Shown here piece by piece: positions 19,341-28,586 of a stretch of DNA of 64,000 nt. The stretch comes from Pseudoxanthomonas japonensis. Lineage in GTDB: Bacteria > Pseudomonadota > Gammaproteobacteria > Xanthomonadales > Xanthomonadaceae. Position numbers and translations under genes: made by a program. The notes below the pieces were generated by a model, which was given only the letters and a program-made list of their open reading frames with translations, was not told the origin of the DNA and searched no databases. Each line of letters starts with the position of its first letter. The stretch's first letter is position 1. Location: positions 124,001 through 188,000 of the forward strand of contig NZ_PDWW01000004.1 in NCBI RefSeq assembly GCF_010093445.1, written 5' to 3'.

Positions 19341-20510
19341 ATGATGATCCCCTCGCTGCTCGACACCGACCTCTACAAGCTCACGATGATGCAGGCGGTG
19401 CTGCACCAGCATCCCGGTGCACAGGTGCTGTACCGCTTCAAATGCCGCACGCCGGGTGTGGATCTGGTGCAACACCTGGACGCGATCTGGGCGGAGATCG
19501 ACCGGCTCTGCGATCTGCGTTTCAGCGACGAGGAACTGCGGTTTCTCGCCTCGCTGCGCTACATCAAGCCGGATTTCGTCGACTTCCTCGAGCAGTTCCA
19601 GCTGCGCCGGCGCCATGTGCACATCGCGCCCTCCACGCAGGTGCCGGGTGAGCTCGACCTGACCATCGATGGTCCGTGGCTGCAGACGATCCTGTTCGAA
19701 GTGCCGGTGCTGGCGATCATCAGCGAGACCTGGATGCGCGCGCAGCCGGGCGGCGACGTGCAGGAGGGCGAGCATCGCCTGCGCACCAAGCTGGAGCGCC
19801 TGCGCGACGCCGCGCCGGACTGCACGATCACCGACTTCGGTACGCGCCGACGCTATTCGCACGACTGGCATGCGCGGCTGCTGCCGATCTGCCGGCAGGT
19901 ACTGGGCAGTCAGTTCGTCGGCACCAGCAACATCCATTTCGCGCGCCTGTATGGCATGACCCCGCACGGTACGATGGCGCACGAGTGGCTGCAGGCGTTC
20001 CAGCAACTGGGGCCGCGCCTGCGCGACTCGCAGCGGGCCGCCTTCGAGGCATGGGCGCAGGAGTACCGGGGCGACCTGGGCATCGCGCTGTCGGACGTCG
20101 TGGGACTGGACGCCTTCCTGCGCGACTTCGATCTGTACTTCAGCAAGCTGTTCGACGGCATGCGCCACGACTCGGGCGATCCGCTGGCATGGGGCGACCG
20201 CGTCATCGCGCACCTGGAGTCGCAGCGGATCGATCCGCAGGGCAAGACACTGGTCTTCAGCGATGGCCTGGACATCGAGGCGGTACTGCGCATCCACGCG
20301 CATTTCCGGGGGCGCTGCAAGGTGGGCTTCGGCATCGGCACCAACCTGACCAACGACGTCGGCCCCAGGCCGCTGCAACTGGTGTTGAAGATGGTGCGCT
20401 GCCAGGGCCAGCCGGTCGCCAAGGTCAGCGACACACCCGGCAAGGGCATGAGCGACGATCCCGATTTCGTGGCCTACCTGCGCAAGGTGTTCGGCCTGCC
20501 GATGGAGTGA
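19341..20510 (+). CDS. pncB: Nicotinate phosphoribosyltransferase
   Basis: PncB makes nicotinate mononucleotide from nicotinate and PRPP in the NAD salvage pathway. The 389-residue protein shows the family start [20 protein letters not shown], then the central [22 protein letters not shown] with the catalytic-site His, [24 protein letters not shown] and [12 protein letters not shown]. Length agrees with E. coli PncB (400). Candidate starts are the ATGs at 19341 and 19344 and a GTG at 19332. A much longer frame back to 19182 encodes implausible Arg/Ala-rich sequence and is rejected. The 222-bp divergent gap to the chemoreceptor-like gene has an A+T-rich TTTAAT at about 19215. Confidence 0.94.
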   Translation: MMIPSLLDTDLYKLTMMQAVLHQHPGAQVLYRFKCRTPGVDLVQHLDAIWAEIDRLCDLRFSDEELRFLASLRYIKPDFVDFLEQFQLRRRHVHIAPSTQVPGELDLTIDGPWLQTILFEVPVLAIISETWMRAQPGGDVQEGEHRLRTKLERLRDAAPDCTITDFGTRRRYSHDWHARLLPICRQVLGSQFVGTSNIHFARLYGMTPHGTMAHEWLQAFQQLGPRLRDSQRAAFEAWAQEYRGDLGIALSDVVGLDAFLRDFDLYFSKLFDGMRHDSGDPLAWGDRVIAHLESQRIDPQGKTLVFSDGLDIEAVLRIHAHFRGRCKVGFGIGTNLTNDVGPRPLQLVLKMVRCQGQPVAKVSDTPGKGMSDDPDFVAYLRKVFGLPME

Positions 20511-20552
20511 GTGGTTTCGCACGGCCGGTTCCACAACAGGCGGACCGCCCTC

Positions 20553-20558
20553 TAGAAT
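20553..20558 (+). promoter_or_regulatory. Possible -10 element (TAGAAT) upstream of the DUF3667 gene
   Basis: TAGAAT lies in a GC-rich stretch 29-34 bp before the proposed ATG at 20587. It resembles TATAAT at five of six positions. No clear -35 is present, as is common here. Confidence 0.3.
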
Positions 20559-20586
20559 GCGACGCTTTCATGCCATGGGGATGGCG

Positions 20587-21417
20587 ATGTCGGATATGGG
20601 GAAGTGCGCCAATTGCGCGCGCGCGATGGCCGGTCCCGAACAGAAGTTCTGTCCTGCGTGCGGCCAGCCGACGCCGGCGCATCGCATCGACTGGCATTTC
20701 CTGGGGCACGAGCTAGAGCACAGCGTGCTGCACATGGATCGCGGTGTCCTCTACACCTTGAAACGGCTGATGCTGCGGCCGGGGCTTCTCATCCGTGATT
20801 ACATCGAAGGGCGACGCGCAGGAATCGTCAAGCCATTGCTGCTGATCATGATGACGGGCGCTGCGGCTACGGTGATGGCGCACTACGCACTGGATGGCGA
20901 TGCGCTTGGGGCGTCGCTCACGGCGGGCATGGAGGCAGGAGCAGGACATCAAAGCGACATGAATGCCAAGCAGGCCGAAGCCATGGCCCGGATGGGAAAA
21001 GTGTTCGGGGTGGTCAAGGACTGGATGAATCGCCACCTGACCTTGATCACCTTGTTGTTGCTGCCGGTGCAGGCGGCTGCGTTCAAGCTGACGTTCCGAC
21101 GTTTCAAGCAGATCAACTACCCGGAATGGCTCGTGATCACTTCGTTCCTGATGGCGCAGTTGTTCGTCGTATGGACGGTTTTCATGCCGCTTCAGCGCTG
21201 GTGGTCGGACGCGCAGGCAGTGATGGTGCTGGTGGCGGTGCTTCTCAACGTGTTTTCGCTGACTCAGGTCTTCCCGGGATATTCGCGATGGAAGGCCTTT
21301 CTGCGCGGCGCGGCAGGCTGGGCTATCGTCCAGGTGGTGCTGATGGTAGCCACGCTCATCGGTGCGATCGTGCTTGGTGTCCTGGTGGGCAGTGGAAGGA
21401 TCCAGTTGCCGGGTTGA
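20587..21417 (+). CDS. DUF3667-type membrane protein with N-terminal zinc ribbon
   Basis: The 276-residue protein starts with a zinc-ribbon pair, CANCARAM and FCPACGQP (two C-x2-C knuckles), followed by RIDWHFLGHELEHSVLHMDRG and LKRLMLRPG, features of the DUF3667 family. Five or so hydrophobic segments follow, the first at about residues 85-105. Function is unknown for the family. Several in-frame ATGs compete for the start (20557, 20575, 20581, 20587, 20596); 20587 has a GGGG ribosome-binding site 6 bp upstream. The gene stands alone after pncB and ends in a bidirectional terminator shared with ettA. Confidence 0.8.
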   Translation: MSDMGKCANCARAMAGPEQKFCPACGQPTPAHRIDWHFLGHELEHSVLHMDRGVLYTLKRLMLRPGLLIRDYIEGRRAGIVKPLLLIMMTGAAATVMAHYALDGDALGASLTAGMEAGAGHQSDMNAKQAEAMARMGKVFGVVKDWMNRHLTLITLLLLPVQAAAFKLTFRRFKQINYPEWLVITSFLMAQLFVVWTVFMPLQRWWSDAQAVMVLVAVLLNVFSLTQVFPGYSRWKAFLRGAAGWAIVQVVLMVATLIGAIVLGVLVGSGRIQLPG

Positions 21418-21486
21418 GGGTGGTGTCCCTCCGCTGCGCGGCCTGAAGCATGGACGTCGCGCTGAAGCGTCCGCACTCAGGAAAAG

Positions 21487-21512
21487 AAAAGCCCGCTTCA
21501 TCGCGGGCTTTT
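21487..21512. terminator. Bidirectional intrinsic terminator between the DUF3667 gene and ettA
   Basis: AAAAGCCCGC and GCGGGCTTTT form a perfect 10-bp stem with a 6-nt loop. The A/T ends serve as U-tracts in both directions, suiting the convergent genes on each side. Confidence 0.9.
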
Positions 21513-21562
21513 CCGTCGAGACAGATTGCTCGAAGCAGTGACAGGGCTGCTGGATCCCGAAT

Positions 21563-23230
21563 CTACTTCAGCGCCTTGAACCGCAGGCGATGCGGGCGCG
21601 CGCCTTCCTCGCCCAGACGACGCTTCTTGTCTTCCTCGTACTCGCGGTAGTTGCCCTGGAAGAACTCCACGTGCGAATCGCCTTCGAAGGCGAGGATGTG
21701 CGTGGCGATGCGGTCCAGGAACCAGCGGTCATGCGAAATGACGAAGGTGTTGCCGGGGAACTCCAGCAGCGCGTCTTCCAGCGCGCGCAGGGTTTCGATG
21801 TCCAGGTCGTTCGACGGTTCGTCGAGCAGCAGGACGTTGCCGCCCTGCAGCAGCGTCTTGGCCATGTGCAGGCGACCACGTTCACCGCCGGACAGCGAGC
21901 CGACCATCTTCTGCTGGTCCTGGCCCTTGAAGTTGAAGCGGCCGATGTACGCGCGCGACTGGATCTCCACGCCGTTGATGTTGAGGATGTCCAGGCCGCC
22001 CGAGATCTCCTGGAAGACGTTGTGGTTGCCTTCCAGCTTGTCGCGGCTCTGGTCGACGTAAGCCAACTGGACGGTCGGGCCCTTGACGATCTCGCCGGAG
22101 TCCGGCTTCTCCTGCCCGGTGATCATCTTGAACAGCGTCGACTTGCCGGCGCCGTTCGGACCGATGATGCCGACGATCGCGCCGCCGGGCACCAGGAAGC
22201 TGAGGTTATCGATCAGCAGGCGGTCACCGAACTTCTTGGAGACGTTCTTGAACTCGATCACCGAGTTGCCCAGGCGCTCGCCCGGCGGGATGAAGATCTC
22301 GTTGGTCTCGTTGCGGCGCTGGTAGTCGACCGACTGCAGCTCTTCCAGGCGGGCCAGGCGGGCCTTGCCCTTCGAGCGGCCGCCCTTGGCGTTCTGGCGC
22401 GACCACTCCAGTTCCTTCTGGATCGCCTTCTGGCGGGCCTTTTCCTGGTTGTCTTCCTGCTTCAGGCGTTCGTCCTTCTGCACCAGCCAGTCGGTGTAGT
22501 TGCCCTTCCACGGGATGCCGCGGCCACGGTCGAGTTCGAGGATCCACTCGGCGGCGTTGTCGAGGAAGTAGCGGTCGTGGGTCACCGCCACCACCGTGCC
22601 GGTGTAGCGGGCCAGGAACTGTTCCAGCCATTCGACGGATTCGGCATCCAGGTGGTTGGTCGGTTCGTCTAGCAGCAGCATGTCCGGCTTCTGCAGCAGC
22701 AGGCGGCACAGCGCCACGCGGCGCTTCTCGCCGCCGGACAGCTTGCCGACGATGGCGTCCCACGGCGGCAGGCGCAGCGCGTCGGCGGCCACGTCCAGCT
22801 GATTTTCCAGCGTATGTGCGTCACCGGCGGCGAGGATGGCTTCGAGGCGCTCCTGCTCCTTGGCCAGCGCGTCGAAGTCCGCGCCTTCCTCGGCGTAGGC
22901 GGCATACACTGCCTCTAGCGCGGCTTGGGCCTGCAGCACGTCGCCCACGCCTTCCTCGACGGCCTGGCGGACGGAGTGCTCGGGATTGAGTTCCGGTTCC
23001 TGCGCGAGATAGCCGACCTTGATGCCGGGCTGCGGACGGGCCTCGCCTTCGAAGTCGGTGTCCACGCCGGCCATGATCTTCAGGACCGTGGACTTGCCCG
23101 CGCCGTTCAGGCCCAGCAGGCCGATCTTCGCGCCCGGGAAGAACGACAGCGAGATGTCCTTGATGATCTGCCGCTTGGGCGGGACCACCTTGCTGACCCG
23201 GTTCATGGTGTAGATGTATTGCGAGGACAT
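21563..23230 (-). CDS. ettA: Energy-dependent translational throttle protein EttA (ABC-F ATPase)
   Basis: EttA binds the ribosomal E site and gates translation according to the ATP/ADP ratio. The 555-residue protein has exactly the E. coli length and two ABC domains: Walker A GLNGAGKST and GPNGAGKST, signatures LSGGEKRR and LSGGERGR, and Walker B LLLLDEPTNHLD and LLLLDEPSNDLD. The linker with the basic WSRQNAKGGRSKGKARLARL segment is the P-site-interacting region of ABC-F proteins. The start is the ATG giving MSSQYIYTMNRVSKVVPPK; a longer open frame extends 237 codons into the next gene's antisense strand and is rejected. Confidence 0.96.
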   Translation of the reverse strand: MSSQYIYTMNRVSKVVPPKRQIIKDISLSFFPGAKIGLLGLNGAGKSTVLKIMAGVDTDFEGEARPQPGIKVGYLAQEPELNPEHSVRQAVEEGVGDVLQAQAALEAVYAAYAEEGADFDALAKEQERLEAILAAGDAHTLENQLDVAADALRLPPWDAIVGKLSGGEKRRVALCRLLLQKPDMLLLDEPTNHLDAESVEWLEQFLARYTGTVVAVTHDRYFLDNAAEWILELDRGRGIPWKGNYTDWLVQKDERLKQEDNQEKARQKAIQKELEWSRQNAKGGRSKGKARLARLEELQSVDYQRRNETNEIFIPPGERLGNSVIEFKNVSKKFGDRLLIDNLSFLVPGGAIVGIIGPNGAGKSTLFKMITGQEKPDSGEIVKGPTVQLAYVDQSRDKLEGNHNVFQEISGGLDILNINGVEIQSRAYIGRFNFKGQDQQKMVGSLSGGERGRLHMAKTLLQGGNVLLLDEPSNDLDIETLRALEDALLEFPGNTFVISHDRWFLDRIATHILAFEGDSHVEFFQGNYREYEEDKKRRLGEEGARPHRLRFKALK

Positions 23231-23446
23231 GCAGGCTCCGGTACGCAGGCCCCGGCGCCCGGCCGGGCAGCGGCGGGCGATGGGGTAAAGGGGAAGGCGG
23301 CGATTATAGCCGTTCGGGCAGGGCCGACCGGCGGCTGAATACATTTCTCCGACGCGGTTTTGACATCGTCGTAACCGTTTTCCAGCCGGAATCGGTTCAG
23401 ATGTGATCGGCATGATGGGCTCACGTGCCACACAGAGGGCTTCCCC

Positions 23447-23944
23447 ATGAACACCAAGCGTCTTTTCCAGAGCATGGCCTGCGCCGTCCTGGCCTTCGCC
23501 GTCACCGCCCCCGCGCTGGCGCGCGACGACCGCGGACATGATCGCGGCCGTTCCCATCACCATGACCGCCGCGACGACCGTCGGGATGATCGCCGCGACT
23601 GGCGCGAGGACCGCCGTGACGACCGCCGCGATCACCGCGACCAGCGCCAGGCCTACCGGCATGGCTACCACGACGGCCGCCGGGATGATCGACGCTACGA
23701 TGACCGCCGCTACTACGCCCCGCCGCGCGTCGTCTACCGTCCGGCTCCCAGTTACCACCGGTGGGCCAAGGGCCAGCGGTACCGTGACTACTACCGGGGC
23801 CCGGTCTACGTGGTGAACGACTACAACCGCTACCACGTGCGTCATCCTCCCCGTGGCTACCACTGGGTGCGCGACGACCGCGGCAACCTGCTGATGGTCG
23901 CCATCGCCACCGGCATCATCGCCGACCTGCTGCTGCACCACTGA
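23447..23944 (+). CDS. RcnB-like exported protein with Asp/Arg/His-rich segment
   Basis: The 165-residue protein has a Sec signal peptide ([20 protein letters not shown], cleavage near ALA-RD), then about 65 residues made almost only of D, R and H ([17 protein letters not shown] and similar), and a C-terminal RcnB domain: [40 protein letters not shown] and a hydrophobic tail ending LLLHH. RcnB of E. coli is a periplasmic protein of nickel/cobalt homeostasis. Metal binding by the His/Asp-rich part is plausible, but no rcnA or other metal gene is adjacent. A perfect TTGACA at 23360-23365 lies upstream, without an obvious -10. Confidence 0.82.
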   Translation: MNTKRLFQSMACAVLAFAVTAPALARDDRGHDRGRSHHHDRRDDRRDDRRDWREDRRDDRRDHRDQRQAYRHGYHDGRRDDRRYDDRRYYAPPRVVYRPAPSYHRWAKGQRYRDYYRGPVYVVNDYNRYHVRHPPRGYHWVRDDRGNLLMVAIATGIIADLLLHH

Positions 23945-23966
23945 GCCAGCCGGCCGGATGTCCCCG

Positions 23967-23990
23967 AAAAGCGCGCTCCGGCGCGCTTTT
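23967..23990 (+). terminator. Intrinsic terminator after the RcnB-like gene
   Basis: AAAAGCGCGC, loop TCCG, GCGCGCTTTT: a perfect 10-bp stem ending in T residues, 22 bp past the stop codon. Confidence 0.9.
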
Positions 23991-24037
23991 CCTTTGCCGG
24001 GGCCCCGTGCAACAGGGTGGTCCCGGGCCGGGCGGGC

Positions 24038-24043
24038 TACAAT
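24038..24043 (+). promoter_or_regulatory. Possible glyA -10 element (TACAAT)
   Basis: TACAAT stands in GC-rich sequence 36 bp ahead of the glyA ATG. The same hexamer precedes secA at 60991. No strong -35 is seen. Confidence 0.4.
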
Positions 24044-24078
24044 CGGCCATCCCGCCCGCCCTTGCCCCCGGAGACCCG

Positions 24079-25332
24079 ATGTTCCCGCGCGACGCCCGCA
24101 TCGAAACCTACGATCCCGAACTGGCCCAGGCCATCGCCCACGAGGCGCGCCGGCAGGAGGATCACGTCGAGCTGATCGCCAGCGAGAACTACGCCAGTCC
24201 CCGCGTCCTGGAAGCCCAGGGCAGCGTGCTGACCAACAAATACGCCGAGGGCTATCCGCACAAGCGCTACTACGGCGGCTGCGAGTACGTCGACATCGCC
24301 GAGCAGCTGGCCATTGACCGCGTGAAGCAGCTCTTCGGCGCGGACTACGCCAACGTGCAGCCGCATTCCGGCTCGCAGGCCAACCAGGCGGTGTATTTCG
24401 CCCTGTTGAATCCGGGCGACACCATTCTGGGCATGAGCCTGGCCCATGGCGGTCACCTGACCCACGGCGCCAAGGTCAACGCCTCGGGCAAGCTGTTCAA
24501 CGCCATCCAGTACGGCGTGAACGACCAGGGCCTGATCGATTACGACGACGTCGAGAAGCTGGCGCTGGAACACAAGCCGAAGATGGTCGTGGCGGGCTTC
24601 TCCGCCTACTCGCAGGTGGTGGACTGGGCGCGCTTCCGCGCCATCGCCGACAAGGTCGGCGCCTACTTGTTCGTGGACATGGCGCACGTGGCCGGCCTGG
24701 TCGCCGCCGGCGTCTATCCGAACCCGCTGCCGCACGCGCACGTGGTCACCTCGACCACCCACAAGACGCTGCGCGGTCCGCGTGGCGGCATCATCGTCGC
24801 CCAGGGTGCGGGCGAGGAAATCGAGAAGAAGCTGCAGAGCATCGTCTTCCCGGGCATCCAGGGCGGGCCGCTGATGCACGTCATTGCGGCCAAGGCCGTG
24901 GCCTTCAAGGAAGCGCTGGAGCCCGAGTTCAAGACCTACCAGGCGCAGGTGGTGAAGAACGCCCAGGCGATGGCGAAGACGATCATTTCCCGCGGTTACA
25001 AGATCGTGTCCGGCGGCACCGAAAACCACCTGATGCTGGTCGACATGATCGGCAAGGACGTCAGCGGCAAGGACGCGGAAGAGGCGCTGGGCAAAGCACA
25101 CATCACCGTCAACAAGAACTCGGTGCCGAACGACCCGCGCAAGCCCTTCGTGACGTCCGGCCTGCGCATCGGCACGCCCGCCGTCACCACGCGCGGCTAC
25201 GGCGAGCAGGACTGCATCGATCTGGCCAACTGGATCTGCGACGTGCTGGATGCGCCGAGCGACGAGGCCGTACTGGCGAAGGTGCGCGAGAACGTCACTG
25301 CGCAGTGCCGGAAGTATCCGGTTTACGGCTGA
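24079..25332 (+). CDS. glyA: Serine hydroxymethyltransferase
   Basis: GlyA interconverts serine and glycine using tetrahydrofolate and pyridoxal phosphate, supplying one-carbon units. The 417-residue protein has the same length as the E. coli enzyme. [17 protein letters not shown] contains the PLP-binding Lys; [21 protein letters not shown] and the C-terminal [15 protein letters not shown] are family signatures. The ATG at 24079 is preceded by GGAG with 5-bp spacing; an upstream frame adds 24 residues without support. nrdR begins 9 bp downstream, so the two are likely co-transcribed, an order also common in related genomes. Confidence 0.97.
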   Translation: MFPRDARIETYDPELAQAIAHEARRQEDHVELIASENYASPRVLEAQGSVLTNKYAEGYPHKRYYGGCEYVDIAEQLAIDRVKQLFGADYANVQPHSGSQANQAVYFALLNPGDTILGMSLAHGGHLTHGAKVNASGKLFNAIQYGVNDQGLIDYDDVEKLALEHKPKMVVAGFSAYSQVVDWARFRAIADKVGAYLFVDMAHVAGLVAAGVYPNPLPHAHVVTSTTHKTLRGPRGGIIVAQGAGEEIEKKLQSIVFPGIQGGPLMHVIAAKAVAFKEALEPEFKTYQAQVVKNAQAMAKTIISRGYKIVSGGTENHLMLVDMIGKDVSGKDAEEALGKAHITVNKNSVPNDPRKPFVTSGLRIGTPAVTTRGYGEQDCIDLANWICDVLDAPSDEAVLAKVRENVTAQCRKYPVYG

Positions 25333-25341
25333 TCGACGACG

Positions 25342-25875
25342 ATGCACTGCCCCTTCTGCCAGCACACCGATACCCGTGTCATCGACTCGCGCGTGTCCGA
25401 AGACGGGGCGACGATCCGTCGCCGCCGCGAGTGCGAGGCGTGCGGGGAGCGGTTCTCCACGCTGGAGAACATCGAGATCAAGCTGCCGGCGGTCATCAAG
25501 GGCGATGGCCGCCGCGATACCTTCGATGCGCGCAAGCTGCGCGCAGGGTTCGACCGCGCACTGCAGAAGCGGCCGGTGTCCGAAGAGCAGATCGAAGCGG
25601 CAGTGCGTGCGGTGATCCACGCGATCCGCATGAGCGGCGAGCGCGAGATCGCCTCGCGCAAGATCGGCGAATTCGTCATGGGCGAGCTGCGCAAGCTGGA
25701 TCACGTGGGCTACGTGCGCTTCGCGTCGGTGTACCGCAGCTTCGAGGACGTGGCCGACTTCCGCGACGAGATCGAGAAGCTGGAACGCGACCTGCCCGCC
25801 GCCGGCCAGTTGTCGCTGCTGGGTGGCGACGTGGTGCCGTTCGACAAGCACGCGGACAAGAACAAGAAGCGCTGA
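25342..25875 (+). CDS. nrdR: Transcriptional repressor NrdR
   Basis: NrdR senses ATP/dATP and represses ribonucleotide reductase genes through NrdR boxes. The 177-residue protein has the N-terminal zinc ribbon [17 protein letters not shown] and [12 protein letters not shown] (two C-x2-C pairs) and an ATP-cone from about residue 46 ([20 protein letters not shown]). The C-terminus is about 25 residues longer than in E. coli, ending in a charged tail, which is usual in Xanthomonadaceae. Together with glyA upstream and riboflavin genes downstream it sits in a nucleotide and cofactor cluster. Confidence 0.96.
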   Translation: MHCPFCQHTDTRVIDSRVSEDGATIRRRRECEACGERFSTLENIEIKLPAVIKGDGRRDTFDARKLRAGFDRALQKRPVSEEQIEAAVRAVIHAIRMSGEREIASRKIGEFVMGELRKLDHVGYVRFASVYRSFEDVADFRDEIEKLERDLPAAGQLSLLGGDVVPFDKHADKNKKR

Positions 25876-25878
25876 GCC

Positions 25879-26397
25879 GTGCGCATCGAGGCGATCGGGC
25901 GGCACCCGGCGTGCATCGGATCGCTCGCGCGCTGGCACCACCAGGAATGGGGTGCGCTCTACGACGACTGGACGCTGGACGCCGCCACGGCCGAACTGGC
26001 CGGCCACGCGACGCGTACGTCGGTGCCGACCACGCTGCTGCTGATGGACGGCGAGGACCTGCTGGGCTCGGTCAGCCTGCTGGTCGAGGACGCTCCGGCG
26101 CTGCAGGATCGCGGCAGCCCGTGGCTGGGCAGCCTGTTCGTATTGCCGGAAGCGCGCGGCCGTGGCGGCGGACGTGTTCTCGTCGAGGCGGCGGTCGCGC
26201 ATGCCGCGCGCGAAGGCGTGGCGATGCTGCGCCTGTTCACGCTCTGGCACGAGGACTTCTATGCGTCGCTCGGCTGGCAGGTGGAAGAGCGGACGTCGCT
26301 GCACGGGACGCCGGTGGTGATCATGTCGATCAGGCCAGCGCAGCGTCTGGCGCATACTGGCGCCCCTCCCGATACCGCGTGGACGACGCATGACTGA
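25879..26397 (+). CDS. GNAT-family N-acetyltransferase
   Basis: The 172-residue protein shows the GNAT acetyl-CoA site SLFVLPEARGRGGGRVLVEA (about residues 91-110) and the late FTLWHEDFYASLGWQVEERT. The fold is single-domain and cytoplasmic. The start is GTG, 3 bp after the nrdR stop, and the stop overlaps the ribD ATG by 8 bp, so it is embedded in the nrdR-ribD transcript. Substrate is unknown; position between nrdR and ribD does not identify one. Confidence 0.85.
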   Translation: MRIEAIGRHPACIGSLARWHHQEWGALYDDWTLDAATAELAGHATRTSVPTTLLLMDGEDLLGSVSLLVEDAPALQDRGSPWLGSLFVLPEARGRGGGRVLVEAAVAHAAREGVAMLRLFTLWHEDFYASLGWQVEERTSLHGTPVVIMSIRPAQRLAHTGAPPDTAWTTHD

Positions 26398-27487
26398 CGC
26401 CTCCTTCTCCGCCTTCGATCACCTGCACATGGCGCGCGCGCTGCGGCTGGCCGAGCGCGGCGCGTACACGACGCGGCCGAACCCGATGGTCGGCTGCGTG
26501 ATCGTGCAGGGGGAACAGATCGTCGGCGAAGGCTGGCACCAGAAGGCCGGTGGTCCGCATGCGGAAGTTTTCGCGCTGCAGGCGGCGGGTGATCGCGCAA
26601 AGGGCGCGACCGCCTACGTCACGCTCGAGCCCTGCGCGCATACCGGGCGGACCGGCCCCTGCGCGGAGGCATTGGTCGCTGCTGGCGTGACGCGCGTGGT
26701 CGCCGCGATACGCGATCCATTCCCGCAGGTGGACGGCGCCGGTTTCGACCGGCTGCGCGCGGCCGGCATCGCCGTGCAGTCCGGACTGATGGAAGCGCAG
26801 GCGCGCCGGTTGAACCGCGGCTTTCTCTCGCGTGTCGAGCGCGGTCGGCCGTGGATGCGGGTGAAGCTGGCGACCAGCCTGGATGGTCGTACCGCCATGG
26901 CGAACGGCGATTCCAAGTGGATCAGCGGCGAGGCCTCGCGCCGCGACGTGATGCGCTGGCGCGCGCGCGCCGGGACCATCCTCACCGGCGCCGGCACGGT
27001 GTTGGCCGACGATCCCTCGCTGACGGTGCGCTTCGGCGACGACACCGTGTTCGACCCGCCGCTGCGCGTGGTGCTCGATCCCGGCCTGGCGACCGTGGCG
27101 CGCGGCAACGTGCGCCAAGGCGGAGCGCCGACGCTTTACGTACACACCGCGGAGGCGAAGCCGCCACGCGACGTCGACGTCCAGCGCGTGGTCGCACCGG
27201 CGACCGGCAGCAACTTCGATCTGAAGGCGGTGCTGGAACTGCTGGCCGCGCGCGGCATCAACGAAGTCCATGCCGAAGCCGGCGCGACCCTGGCCGGCGC
27301 GTTCCTGGCCGCCGGCCTGGCCGACGAAGTGCTGCTGTACGTGGCGCCGGTGTTGCTGGGCGACCTGGCCCGTCCGCTGTTCGGCGGCCTGGGCATCCAG
27401 GCGATGGCGGACCGGCTGAAGCTGGAGATTGTCGACAGCCGCATGATTGGCGAAGATCACCGCCTCCTGCTGCAACCTGCCCGCTAG
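26390..27487 (+). CDS. ribD: Riboflavin-specific deaminase/reductase RibD
   Basis: RibD performs the second and third steps of the pyrimidine branch of riboflavin synthesis. The 365-residue protein has an N-terminal cytidine-deaminase-like domain with the zinc motifs GGPHAEVFAL and PCAHTGRTGPC, and a C-terminal reductase domain from about residue 155 (KLATSLDGRTAMANGDSKWI, ILTGAGTVLADDPSLTVR). Its ATG overlaps the preceding acetyltransferase gene by 8 bp. The rest of the rib genes follow after one methyltransferase gene and an FMN riboswitch, so ribD itself lies upstream of the riboswitch and is probably not under its control. Confidence 0.95.
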   Translation: MTDASFSAFDHLHMARALRLAERGAYTTRPNPMVGCVIVQGEQIVGEGWHQKAGGPHAEVFALQAAGDRAKGATAYVTLEPCAHTGRTGPCAEALVAAGVTRVVAAIRDPFPQVDGAGFDRLRAAGIAVQSGLMEAQARRLNRGFLSRVERGRPWMRVKLATSLDGRTAMANGDSKWISGEASRRDVMRWRARAGTILTGAGTVLADDPSLTVRFGDDTVFDPPLRVVLDPGLATVARGNVRQGGAPTLYVHTAEAKPPRDVDVQRVVAPATGSNFDLKAVLELLAARGINEVHAEAGATLAGAFLAAGLADEVLLYVAPVLLGDLARPLFGGLGIQAMADRLKLEIVDSRMIGEDHRLLLQPAR

Positions 27488-27497
27488 AACGCCCGCC

Positions 27498-28262
27498 ATG
27501 GTGGCCTTCAAGGATCATTTTTCCGGCGTCGCCGACGTCTACCTCGCCTCGCGCCCCACCTATCCGGAGGCGCTGTACGACGCGGTCGCGTCGGCCGTTC
27601 CCGCCAGTGCGCAGGTCTGGGAACCCGGCTGCGGCAGCGGCCAGGCCACGCGCGGACTGGCGGCGCGCTTCGCGCATGTACACGCCACCGATCCCAGTGC
27701 CGCGCAAATCGAGCGACACTGGGCGAACGGACAATCGGGCGCCAACGTCAGCCTGGAGGTCGAGCCTGCTGAAACGACCGCATTGGCCGATGGCAGCGTT
27801 GACCTGGTAGCCGTGGCGCAGGCGCTCCACTGGTTCGACCGGTACCGCTTCTTCGCCACCTGTGAGCGCGTGTTGCGCCCGGGCGGCGTGCTGGCGGCGT
27901 GGACGTACCAGGACATCATCTTCGAGGACGACCTGGCCGAGGTGGCCGAGAAGGTCCGCGACGACATCGATCCTTACTGGCCGCCGGAGCGCGCCGACGT
28001 GGACATGGGCTACGGCGACTACGTGTGGCCGTTCGAGACCATCCCCACGCCGCGGCTGTGGCTGACCGCCGAATGGAACCTGCCCACGCTGCTGGGCTAT
28101 TTCGGCAGCCTGTCGGCCACGGGGAGCTACCGCGCGGCGACCGGCGAAGATCCGGTCTACGCCCACACGCCGGCGCTGGCCGAGGTCTGGGGCGACCCGC
28201 AACGGGTGCGCACCATGCGCTGGCCGCTGATCCTGCACCTGCGCCGCAAGCCGGCGGCCTGA
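27498..28262 (+). CDS. Class I SAM-dependent methyltransferase
   Basis: The 254-residue protein has the Rossmann-type SAM motif VWEPGCGSGQATRGLAARF (about residues 37-55), a second acidic strand HATDPSAAQI and the post-motif VAVAQALHWFDRYRFF. The HWFD segment and overall layout resemble the Tam/YjhP-like small-molecule methyltransferases (methyltransferase type 11). It starts 10 bp after the ribD stop and is followed by the riboswitch promoter region. The substrate is unknown. Confidence 0.85.
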   Translation: MVAFKDHFSGVADVYLASRPTYPEALYDAVASAVPASAQVWEPGCGSGQATRGLAARFAHVHATDPSAAQIERHWANGQSGANVSLEVEPAETTALADGSVDLVAVAQALHWFDRYRFFATCERVLRPGGVLAAWTYQDIIFEDDLAEVAEKVRDDIDPYWPPERADVDMGYGDYVWPFETIPTPRLWLTAEWNLPTLLGYFGSLSATGSYRAATGEDPVYAHTPALAEVWGDPQRVRTMRWPLILHLRRKPAA

Positions 28263-28307
28263 GCCGGCGGAACGCTCCGTTCAGAGCCGCCGCTGGAGCT
28301 GGGCGTG

Positions 28308-28313
28308 TAAAAT
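28308..28313 (+). promoter_or_regulatory. Possible -10 element (TAAAAT) for the riboswitch-ribE transcript
   Basis: TAAAAT stands 34 bp before the first base of the FMN riboswitch, which fits a short unstructured leader. A -35 is not evident. Confidence 0.4.
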
Positions 28314-28346
28314 GCGCGGGCCGGTCCGCCGGCACACCACCAACGA

Positions 28347-28498
28347 CGTCTTCAGGGCGGGGCGAGATTCCCCACCGGCGGTAGGTCGCCCAGCGACGAG
28401 CCCGCGAGCGCCTCGGGCGGCAAGCCAATGCCACCGCAGGGTCAGCAGATCCGGTCAGATGCCGGAGCCGACGGTCATAGTCCGGATGAAAGAAGACG
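28347..28498 (+). ncRNA. FMN riboswitch (RFN element)
   Basis: The conserved core is unmistakable: TTCAGGGCGGGGCGAGATTC followed by CCCACCGGCGGTA at the 5' side, the AGCCCGCGAGC segment, GGTCAGCAGATCCGGT in the middle and CCGACGGTCATAGTCCGGAT then GAAAGAAG at the 3' side. P1 is formed by CGTCTTC (28347-28353) and GAAGACG (28492-28498), seven perfect pairs. FMN binding should lower expression of ribE and the genes after it. The gap to ribE is 144 nt and has no strong terminator with a T-tract, pointing to control of translation initiation. Confidence 0.97.
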
Positions 28499-28586
28499 GC
28501 ACCGCCGAACCGCGCGCGAGCGTGGCGTCGTGCGCCTGCCTTCGCGCCCCGGAGGCGTCTCCGCCCTGCTGTCGCGAGAGACGTCC

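Noticed and set aside
23231-23941. A 237-codon N-terminal extension of ettA
   Set aside because: It is antisense to the RcnB-like gene and would make the protein far longer than the family's 555 residues.
24037-26391. A 784-codon minus-strand open frame across glyA, nrdR and an acetyltransferase gene
   Set aside because: Antisense shadow of three well-supported genes, with no recognisable motif.
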